A DNA stretch of 64,000 nt, taken from the NCBI GenBank assembly GCA_965219405.1, contig OZ244736.1, positions 992,001 to 1,056,000 on the forward strand, read 5' to 3'. Source of the stretch: VXMO01 sp965219405 (GTDB lineage Bacteria > Chloroflexota > Dehalococcoidia > UBA6926). The notes beneath the pieces were generated by a model. The model saw only the letters and a program-made list of their open reading frames with translations, was not told where the DNA came from and made no database searches. Shown here one piece after another: positions 53,708 to 60,621 of this stretch (position 1 is the first letter of the stretch; every line of letters begins with the position of its first letter). The translations under genes and the position numbers were made by a program.

Positions 53708-54190
53708 CTAGCCGTCCTCCGAGATCTCCAGCTCAGTAAGGTCCTCTACGTCCGCTATATGTGCTAGGAGTCCATTGTAGTTGCGCAAGTCTTCCTGCAG
53801 GGCCGCCAATTCCTGCCTAAACTCTTGTTTCTTGGCGTCGTCGTCAAATGCGTCGGCTCGGCTTTCCCTATGCCATTTTGTCGTGAATGGCCGAATCACT
53901 TGGTTGAGTACAGGTATCGCGACCTTGCTGAAACCGATGGCCTGGGGGCCACGCGCCCGCAGTATTTCCCGGGTGCTTGGGAAGATCGAGTACACGCTTT
54001 CGAGAGCAGCCTGTTCGTCTCCCGACTCTTCGGGCAGTGGCTGTGTCGCGCTTCGCGTCAGTAATTCGACATACAATTCCCAAGCCGCTGCCTTGTCCAC
54101 ATTCTTGAAGCTAACCTCAACTTGAAGCCCCGTGTTGCTGACACGCACCTTGTCCAGATGAAATCTGTTGAACAATCCGGAGAGGTTCAT
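53708..54190 (-). CDS. Conserved unknown protein between hsdM and the TIR-like gene (160 aa)
   Basis: This helical protein has KAAAWELYVELLTRSATQPL, LESVYSIFPSTREIL and KVAIPVLNQVIRPFTTKWH. I recall similar proteins beside R-M or TIR-like genes but know no function. It overlaps hsdM by four bases (ATGA) and abuts the TIR-like gene. This suggests it bridges or regulates the two. Confidence 0.78.
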   Translation of the reverse strand: MNLSGLFNRFHLDKVRVSNTGLQVEVSFKNVDKAAAWELYVELLTRSATQPLPEESGDEQAALESVYSIFPSTREILRARGPQAIGFSKVAIPVLNQVIRPFTTKWHRESRADAFDDDAKKQEFRQELAALQEDLRNYNGLLAHIADVEDLTELEISEDG

Positions 54191-56151
54191 GGAGATACGG
54201 CCGTGTCCATGATTCGTTCGAGAAGGCCGTCCGTTTCCTGTTCGAGCGCGAGTATATCCGCCCTAATCTCCTCCAAGGGGCGTAAGGGCTCCGGCTTGTA
54301 GAAGTGCCGGTTGAAGCTAATTTCAAAACCAACCTTGACGGTGTCCGGCACGTACCAGGCATCGGGAGAGTAGGGGAGCACTTCCCTATGGAGGAACGCT
54401 TCTATGCCGCCGTCCTCTAACAATGGCACCTGCTCAGTGTCCCGCAAGTCCGTGTCCGGCCAATACTCGACCAGCACCTCATTGCCATCCGCGGTCTTAG
54501 CAAATCTCCCTCTAATGGGATCCGGATCCGTGCCCGCCTTGTAGATTCTCCTGATGACCGGCGGTGCAGACTCAGAGGGCGAGAGTTTTGTCCTAAGTTC
54601 CTTGACTTCTTTCGCGGAGTACGCGCGTTCCGGGTCAGCGCCTTTCAGCCTGAGCGGCCTGTCTACCGTTACCTTCCAATAGCCGAATGCCTTGTTGGGG
54701 AATATCTTTGATTCCTCGCTCTCCTCAAAACGAAGAAAGGCATCGCATATGCGGGAAACGTCGTGATCGGAGAGCTCGCAGTTCTTGTTGCCCAAGTTCC
54801 TTCTCAGCGGCTGGAACCATTTCGTAGCGTCGATGAGTTGGACCTTTCCTTTGCGATGATCTGCCTTGCGGTTGCTCAGAATCCAAATGTACGTGGCGAT
54901 GCCCGTGTTGTAGAACATATTCAGAGGCAGGGCAACAATCGCCTCAAGCCAATCGTTCTCGATGATCCAGCGCCGGATGTTGCTCTCGCCCTGACCGGCA
55001 TCGCCCGTGAACAGGGAACTGCCGTTGTGAACCTCTGCGATGCGGCTGCCGAGAGGCGTGTCCTTCTTCATCTTGCTCACCATGTTGGCAAGGAACATCA
55101 TCTGACCGTCGCTTGACCGCGTCACCAGTGAATAGTCCGGGTCGCCCTCGTGCTCGACGATGAAACGAGGGTCAGTGATGCCGGACTTGCCGCCCATGCG
55201 ATCAAGATCGGTCGACCAGCTCTTCCCATAGGGAGGATTCGAGAGCATAAAATCGAACTCCAGTGACGGGAATCCGTCGGCGGCAAGTGTCGATCCGAAG
55301 TGGATATTGTCAGCCTCAGCACCCTCGCCCTTGAGGATGAGGTCGGCCTTTGTGATAGCGTAAGTTTCCGAGTTCACCTCTTGGCCGTAGAGGTGTACGG
55401 ATACGTCCTTGCCCCGGTCACTGGCCAGATCCTCTAAGGTTTGCTCGGCCACGGTCAGCATTCCGCCGGTCCCACATGCGCCGTCATATGTGAGATAGGT
55501 GCCCGACTCTACCTTGTCAGCTACTGGCAAGAAGACGAGGCGCGCCATGAGCTGCACAACGTCCCTTGGGGTGAAGTGCTCGCCGGCCTCTTCGTTGTTC
55601 TCCTCGTTAAACCGACGGATCAACTCTTCGAAGATTGTGCCCATGCTGTGGTTGTCGAGACTTTCGAGTCGTAAAGACCCGTCGGAATTGAGAACTGGAT
55701 CAGGGCTGAGGTTTATCGACCTGTCTACAAACTTGGAAATGAGCGAACCTAGCGCGTCATTGTCAACGAGTCGCTGGATCTGGTTACGGAACTCAAACTT
55801 GTCCAAGACCTCTTGAACATTCGATGAGAATCCATCCAGATACGCCCGGAAGTCGTCACGCAACTGTTGCTGATTTCCGCGTCTCGCCAAGTCGCGGAGT
55901 TGGAAAGGGGATGTGTTGTAGAACGCTTGCCCGGAAACGTGACGCAGGCCTTCCTGGTTGATGATGCCTTCTTTGTCGAGTTGCCTTTTGGCATCAAGCA
56001 CTTGCTGCTTGGTCTGTTCCAGAACGGCATCGAGTCGTCGGATGACAGTCATGGGCAGAATGACGTCGCGATACTTGCCGCGGACGTACACATCTCTGAG
56101 CACATCGTCCGCTATGCCCCAGATAAAGTTGCTGATGTTGAGGGTGGTCAC
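54187..56151 (-). CDS. hsdM: Type I DNA adenine methyltransferase HsdM
   Basis: This 654-residue modification subunit starts at GTG after AAGGAAG. The N-terminal helical HsdM domain (residues 5-140) is followed by SAM motif I DGACGTGGML (about 226) and the catalytic NPPYGKSW motif (about 310). A C-terminal helical tail (EEIRADILALEQETDGLLER) follows. With HsdS it methylates adenine at the target and protects host DNA. It is the first gene of the operon that runs to hsdR; the 125 bp upstream probably hold its promoter. Confidence 0.94.
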   Translation of the reverse strand: MTTLNISNFIWGIADDVLRDVYVRGKYRDVILPMTVIRRLDAVLEQTKQQVLDAKRQLDKEGIINQEGLRHVSGQAFYNTSPFQLRDLARRGNQQQLRDDFRAYLDGFSSNVQEVLDKFEFRNQIQRLVDNDALGSLISKFVDRSINLSPDPVLNSDGSLRLESLDNHSMGTIFEELIRRFNEENNEEAGEHFTPRDVVQLMARLVFLPVADKVESGTYLTYDGACGTGGMLTVAEQTLEDLASDRGKDVSVHLYGQEVNSETYAITKADLILKGEGAEADNIHFGSTLAADGFPSLEFDFMLSNPPYGKSWSTDLDRMGGKSGITDPRFIVEHEGDPDYSLVTRSSDGQMMFLANMVSKMKKDTPLGSRIAEVHNGSSLFTGDAGQGESNIRRWIIENDWLEAIVALPLNMFYNTGIATYIWILSNRKADHRKGKVQLIDATKWFQPLRRNLGNKNCELSDHDVSRICDAFLRFEESEESKIFPNKAFGYWKVTVDRPLRLKGADPERAYSAKEVKELRTKLSPSESAPPVIRRIYKAGTDPDPIRGRFAKTADGNEVLVEYWPDTDLRDTEQVPLLEDGGIEAFLHREVLPYSPDAWYVPDTVKVGFEISFNRHFYKPEPLRPLEEIRADILALEQETDGLLERIMDTAVSP

Positions 56152-56276
56152 TGATTGACTTCCTTACACTCCACATCGTAGCGGCCCAGAACTGACCATT
56201 CAACGCGTGTCGGATATTCTCATTAGACGTTCAGGGCATCAAGAGCCGCTTGGAGTTCCCTTAGAAGCACTGCTTC

Positions 56277-56876
56277 TTAACCCCAGTTAGCCGGCGCGCC
56301 ACAGTAACCTTCATCATCAAGATCCCGTATCCAACTCTCGAACTCAGTGATGACCGACGCGGGGAACTTACTTCTATACGCGCGGGCAGTGCTCACTATC
56401 GGCTCATTGTCAAAGTACGGGAATCTTGGGCCGTCTCCTCCCCAGTACACGAAGTCAGAACTCAGGAGAACTCTCGGTACTCTCGTATCGTGCTCAATGT
56501 TCGCGTCGTTCATTCGCCCATCGTACAAACTATGATGCGAATCCTCCTGCACCCAGTCGCCGTCTTTGTCGCGGTGGTATATGTTGTCGCCGAAGGCTCT
56601 CTTCCTACTTGAATGCATGTCTGGCCTCTTCAGGTGAAAGCGAGGATCCTTCCAGTACTCATCGAATGAGAGTGTTTCTGTCACCTTCATTGCAAAGACT
56701 GCGTGACCGTCCCGCCGCTTCGTTTTGGAGCCAGTACCCACGACCCAGTCGCCCACCTGCGCAAGCCGCCGGATTTCCGGTTTACAAGTTGCGAGGCTAC
56801 AGATCCCGTGGAACGGATTCGGAGCAAAGCCGTAGTCTCTCGCGACGATGTACGAGAACAATCTCCTGCTAGCCAT
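56277..56876 (-). CDS. Nmad2-like putative nucleotide-modification protein
   Basis: The ATG at 56876 is chosen because TAGGAAAC lies just upstream; a longer frame to 56945 overlaps the TIR-like gene. The 199 residues contain YIVARDYGFAPNPFHG, CSLATCKPEIRR, GDWVVGTGSK, FGDNIYHRD, DSHHSLYDG and DDFVYWGGDGP. I recognise this pattern as the nucleotide modification associated domain 2 type. That family is predicted, not proven, to take part in DNA base hypermodification. It is translationally adjacent to the TIR-like gene and 600 bp from the thymidylate-synthase-like gene. Confidence 0.75.
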   Translation of the reverse strand: MASRRLFSYIVARDYGFAPNPFHGICSLATCKPEIRRLAQVGDWVVGTGSKTKRRDGHAVFAMKVTETLSFDEYWKDPRFHLKRPDMHSSRKRAFGDNIYHRDKDGDWVQEDSHHSLYDGRMNDANIEHDTRVPRVLLSSDFVYWGGDGPRFPYFDNEPIVSTARAYRSKFPASVITEFESWIRDLDDEGYCGAPANWG

Positions 56877-56881
56877 GTTTC

Positions 56882-57358
56882 CTAGCGACAGCTGAAACGC
56901 TTGATCGGACGGTATTCCCATTTGGAACCGCTGGCTGTTTGCCATTCATCTGACTTGCCGGAGATTGCGTCTACTATGCTTGTTCCATTCCAGCCGACAA
57001 CGGCATCCGCATATCTGTCCAGGGCTTCCGGCATTTCGCAATCTGCCGCCCCGCGTTCCCATACACCAACAATCCTCTTGCCCTGTTTGTGGGCGTATTC
57101 AATTTCCCAGTCGACCCAAGGGCTATTCTTGGTTTCCGGCGAGATGTACACGGCGAAGACACTGGCCCAATTGATGCGGGGGGCGAGAATCTGGCTCTTG
57201 ATGTAGTCGGGATTGTTGGCATTGTTCGGATTATCTGACGTGACCGATGAGTTACGAACCTCCATGCCGTGCTGACCCGCTAACCTCTTGATGTCCTGTA
57301 TTCCTGCATCATCCTCATGAATGTGACTGATAAAGACGTTCCGTGTTTCGTCTGCCAT
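56882..57358 (-). CDS. TIR-like protein paired with the Nmad2-like gene
   Basis: This 158-residue protein has NVFISHIHEDDAGI at the N-terminus, WASVFAVYISPETK, and PWVDWEIEYAHKQGK with the conserved catalytic-type Glu. GWNGTSIVDAI is the C-terminal strand/helix. An excellent GGAGGTG ribosome site precedes the ATG. It is a second, distinct TIR-like gene in the island, about 3.2 kb upstream of the one inside the type I operon. The stop is six bases before the Nmad2-like start. Confidence 0.82.
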   Translation of the reverse strand: MADETRNVFISHIHEDDAGIQDIKRLAGQHGMEVRNSSVTSDNPNNANNPDYIKSQILAPRINWASVFAVYISPETKNSPWVDWEIEYAHKQGKRIVGVWERGAADCEMPEALDRYADAVVGWNGTSIVDAISGKSDEWQTASGSKWEYRPIKRFSCR

Positions 57359-57470
57359 CGTGGCACCTCCGGTGCTGAATTACGTTCCTAAACGGAACTG
57401 TCGTAAAGGTGATTCCCAATATAGCCGAACGAGCTCTAGTTGCAACGGTTGATCATGGGGCCACTGGCTG

Positions 57471-58499
57471 TTAGTCATTAGCCAACCTCTTCGAACCGTT
57501 GAGGCTATCTCGCCACTGAGACCAAAGCCATACATAAGCTGGATTAGTGCAGGACTCGATCGCAGATTCGGCGAGAATAGGCTCCCTTCTTCTCCGGAGA
57601 AATTCGGCGGTCAGAACCGTCAGGATGTTCTGGTATGCCTCTGGCAGGTCGGCTGCTTGGGACAGTTCTGCCACTGACGACGGAATAGCCGAGTCGCTAA
57701 TCATCAACTCGATTCGGTTCGCGACTTCCCGGAGCGCCTGCTCCGATTCCCAAAACGGCAGGGCTAGAGAGTCTGTGTTAGGGGGTATGTCATGTGTAGC
57801 GTTGGATGCCATCACGTTGTCCCAGTCTTTTTTGTAGACATGCAGGCTATCGCTGAGGTGATTGTACGAACCGCATCCGATATTCAGCCATCCGGCCATG
57901 ATCTCCTGAATGCTCGTGAACTGCACGAAGTTATAGGGGAGCCCCCTGAACATGTCATTGCTGCGGAGAATCTGCATCCACTCGAGCTTGCCGGCACGGA
58001 CCTTCAATAAAGAGGATGTGTTGCAGGGAATATCGCTGTTACGAGGCTGTCCATCCTCCATAGGGAGATCGACTGTCCCATCCCAGATTTGCAGTACAAC
58101 CTGCCGTGAATCTAGGTTCTCCTCGAGAGCACGAAAGGCCTGCTTGAGCTGGTCGAATCCCCAATGGTGTCTCAGGCGATAGCCGTATGCTCCGTGAAGG
58201 TCGGGATCGTTGCCGACGAACTCGAGTAATTTCGAATTCCAAAAAAGAAGAAACTCTTGGTCACGCCGCCCGGTCATCATCCATACAACTTCGGCAAGTG
58301 CGAATGCAATATTGATCGGTGGAGTGCGTGAAAACACCCATTTCTGCAGCGGATCCTCGATCGAGAAGACAGTGTGCAGAATCTCTTTCGTCGGGCCATT
58401 CCTGCTTGCCTGTTCCACCCCTTCCCCTTGGCGACGAAACTCATCGACTGCTTGGAGCCAAGCCTCGTCGGCACTCAACCCCCTGAAAGCTGCAATCAC
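57471..58499 (-). CDS. Thymidylate-synthase-like protein (putative pyrimidine hydroxymethylase)
   Basis: The start is taken as GTG 58499, overlapping the upstream stop (GTGA) with AAGGGG before it. The 342-residue product opens IAAFRGLSADEAWLQA. It has the ThyA-type active site DIPCNTS with the nucleophile Cys, then ILRSNDMFRGLPYNFVQFTS and GSYNHLSDSLHVY. Sequence between these differs from housekeeping ThyA. ThyA homologues in hypermodification operons make 5-hydroxymethyl-dUMP or -dCMP. Grouping with a helical-domain DNA kinase-like gene and a nucleotide kinase supports the dUMP version. A plain ThyA role is less likely. Confidence 0.82.
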   Translation of the reverse strand: MIAAFRGLSADEAWLQAVDEFRRQGEGVEQASRNGPTKEILHTVFSIEDPLQKWVFSRTPPINIAFALAEVVWMMTGRRDQEFLLFWNSKLLEFVGNDPDLHGAYGYRLRHHWGFDQLKQAFRALEENLDSRQVVLQIWDGTVDLPMEDGQPRNSDIPCNTSSLLKVRAGKLEWMQILRSNDMFRGLPYNFVQFTSIQEIMAGWLNIGCGSYNHLSDSLHVYKKDWDNVMASNATHDIPPNTDSLALPFWESEQALREVANRIELMISDSAIPSSVAELSQAADLPEAYQNILTVLTAEFLRRRREPILAESAIESCTNPAYVWLWSQWRDSLNGSKRLAND

Positions 58500-59560
58500 G
58501 CTAGATCCCCTTGCTTGCCGAACAGTTCGTTGATTCCCCACTTTGGCGGATACCAGTAGTCGATTGGTTCGAGAGAAGGGCGAAAAATCTGTTTGATCTT
58601 CTTGCGCTTGCTGACACCGCCTATATCCGGATGCGACACACGGGCATATTTGGATACCTCGCAGAACAGGTTCTGAACATCTATCAGTTGTAGGCGCCGG
58701 TTGCTGAGAGGCCGAAAAATCAGCCCTAGTCTAGCAAACTCCTGCTCTTGAACTTCGCAAACTGATTCAATGATCTCCATCTCATCAAGGCCGCCAAGGT
58801 CTGCAAAACACTTGTGGATGCCATCCACTGCGCCCGGGCCCGCGACGGTAAACTCCATTTCGGAGAAATCGGTGAATTCGCCGTAGTTCAAGTCTGTGAC
58901 GTATTGGTAAGCTAGGAAATTCCCTATCAAGGGATATGATTTCAGCACGTCGAATGCTTGCGCCATGGTCACAGAGTCGGCAATCCGATCAGGGACATCA
59001 TCCGCCATCATCGATGCGAGCAAGAGTAAGTGATTGCGGTGCTTCTGAGCGTACCCAAACTTGCTCTTGCCAGACGGCATTATGTATGCACCAGAATAAA
59101 TGGCGTGTCCACTGGCGAGAGCCTGAGTGAGTACGGTGTCGTAGGCTTCGAAGGAATAGGCACTGTAAGAAATCTCGGTAAGGCGTGATCTCAAGAGCTC
59201 CCACGTGTCGATTCTGTTGAAGAGCTTGAACAGCACCGTTCGAAAGAACACCTCACGTGGATTCTGATCGCCTTCGTAGATGACCCTTCGGATCAAGTAC
59301 TGGCTCACTCGATCTGAAGCTCGATAGGCGTTGGTAAATTTGTGACGCTGCATGATAGGGTCGTCAGTCCAAGGGGGCGGATGTCTCTTTAATCGGCTGA
59401 AAAATATCTCCTGGCGTTCCGCAGCGAATCTCCAGAATGTATCTAAGAGAGGTGTGGGCTTAGCCAGTGAAATCCGAGCTGACTCCAAGCTAGATTGACT
59501 CATGGGTCGCCAAGGCTGGCTCATGCCCGTACGATTCGGAGTGTGGGCGGTATAGGTCAT
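58496..59560 (-). CDS. 5-hmdU DNA kinase / aGPT-PPlase helical-domain-like protein
   Basis: This 354-residue protein carries DPIMQRHKFTNAYRASDRVS and YLIRRVIY near residues 65-95, a hallmark of the helical domain in predicted 5-hmdU DNA kinases and alpha-glutamyl/putrescinyl-thymine pyrophosphorylases. IYSGAYIMPSG, LKSYPLIGNFLAYQYVTDLN and FTVAGPGAVDGI further fit that DNA-glycosylase-like fold. Such proteins act on hydroxymethylated thymine bases in DNA. The following ThyA-like start overlaps its stop by four bases, and the kinase gene ends nine bases before it. Family assignment is from memory. Confidence 0.72.
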   Translation of the reverse strand: MTYTAHTPNRTGMSQPWRPMSQSSLESARISLAKPTPLLDTFWRFAAERQEIFFSRLKRHPPPWTDDPIMQRHKFTNAYRASDRVSQYLIRRVIYEGDQNPREVFFRTVLFKLFNRIDTWELLRSRLTEISYSAYSFEAYDTVLTQALASGHAIYSGAYIMPSGKSKFGYAQKHRNHLLLLASMMADDVPDRIADSVTMAQAFDVLKSYPLIGNFLAYQYVTDLNYGEFTDFSEMEFTVAGPGAVDGIHKCFADLGGLDEMEIIESVCEVQEQEFARLGLIFRPLSNRRLQLIDVQNLFCEVSKYARVSHPDIGGVSKRKKIKQIFRPSLEPIDYWYPPKWGINELFGKQGDLA

Positions 59561-59569
59561 TCGAATGCC

Positions 59570-60193
59570 TTAATCGTGAGAGGCAAGGTCGTTTAGGGCC
59601 AGCAGAATCTCTTCAGTGGTCCTTTTGGGGGTGTCATCGTTCTGGATAGATCGCACTGGATACTTCGATGACTCTCTTTCGACGAGTTTCCTATAAACGG
59701 CCTCCATCTCCAGTCGACCTCGGTCTGGCGTGCTAATTGATGACCGTCGGCTGACCAGGAACACGGCATGGGGCCTGACGTCTGCCCACCACTGCTGCTC
59801 CACTAGTATCATGGCATCCAGAATCTGGGTATCGACTCCCCCTAGCTGTCCGTAGACCCAAGTTGACCACCAGAATCTGTCAAGTATGACCCACTTGCCT
59901 TCTCGGAGAGCAGGCGTTATGTGGCTCTCGATGCAATCAATGTGGGCGGCAATGTGCAGCAACTGTTTACTGGCCTCAGTCAGGCTAGAAACTGAATGGG
60001 ATCGTGGCTCATGGTGGACCTCATAGACCAACCTTCCTAGTGTTCCCTTTTCCTTACCAGGGAACGAAAAGAGCGCACAGGGTTCTCCAAGTTCTTCTAG
60101 CTCTTCGACTAAGTGCTGGCTTAGGGTCGATTTCCCGACCCCATCCGGGCCTTCAAGAACTACTAAACGTCCCGATACCATAGCCTCAGTCAC
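59570..60193 (-). CDS. Thymidylate-kinase-like nucleotide kinase
   Basis: This 207-residue P-loop kinase has VVLEGPDGVGKSTLSQHL at the N-terminus, a DRFWWSTWVYGQ motif in the DRY/DRS position of dTMP kinases, and a C-terminal lid region with RLEMEAVYRKL. It would phosphorylate the unusual dNMP made by the ThyA-like enzyme so that it can enter DNA. The GTG at 60193 follows GGGGA; ATG at 60181 is an alternative. It is first of the three-gene cassette. Confidence 0.82.
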   Translation of the reverse strand: MTEAMVSGRLVVLEGPDGVGKSTLSQHLVEELEELGEPCALFSFPGKEKGTLGRLVYEVHHEPRSHSVSSLTEASKQLLHIAAHIDCIESHITPALREGKWVILDRFWWSTWVYGQLGGVDTQILDAMILVEQQWWADVRPHAVFLVSRRSSISTPDRGRLEMEAVYRKLVERESSKYPVRSIQNDDTPKRTTEEILLALNDLASHD

Positions 60194-60502
60194 CTAATCC
60201 CCAAGTTCCCGTCTAGTTCTTGACCTCCGCAACGGCATGGCGTCTCGTACACTTCTAAAGCAACCAAAGCTACTGTCAGCCTCTCCGCCCAAGGAGGTAC
60301 TGCGACTTTGCAGAGGGTCTATCCCCTTCGCGTCAGCGAGGTCTTGCTGAGTCTTGCGTGGCTTCCGTAAGTTCCCCTCGTTAGGTCTAGGTACGGCGTC
60401 AATAAAATGGCTAACTCTTGATAACACTGTTTCTGGGACTCTTTGGTGCCACCATAGGCTCCTCAGGGATCCGGGTCCCAAGTATACGACATCGCCCAGC
60501 AC
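60194..60502 (-). CDS. Doubtful small ORF abutting the kinase gene (102 aa)
   Basis: This Arg/Ser-rich frame starts at GTG and ends in TAG directly touching the kinase start. RKPRKTQQDLADAKGIDPLQ could be a short helix region. No ribosome site precedes it and I recognise no family, so the stretch may simply be the cassette's promoter and leader. Confidence 0.25.
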   Translation of the reverse strand: MLGDVVYLGPGSLRSLWWHQRVPETVLSRVSHFIDAVPRPNEGNLRKPRKTQQDLADAKGIDPLQSRSTSLGGEADSSFGCFRSVRDAMPLRRSRTRRELGD

Positions 60503-60566
60503 CAGACAACATGGCGGCCACTAGAAGCGATCCTTAACTGAAGAATTCCCCCACATATGCCGATCG

Positions 60567-60613
60567 GAGAGATCCGGCGCAGGCAAACAATAGGCCTGCG
60601 CCGGATCTCTCCT
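60567..60613. terminator. Perfect 19-bp inverted repeat after the helicase gene
   Basis: GGAGAGATCCGGCGCAGGC and its exact complement enclose a 9-nt loop, eight bases beyond the helicase stop. No T-run follows on either strand. The extreme stability suits a terminator or mRNA end-protection. It also coincides with the right boundary of the less GC-rich island. Confidence 0.55.
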
Positions 60614-60621
60614 CAATTCTA

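Noticed and set aside
53147..57358. A canonical Thoeris system
   Set aside because: Two TIR-like ThsB candidates are present but no SIR2/SLOG ThsA-type effector was found near them.
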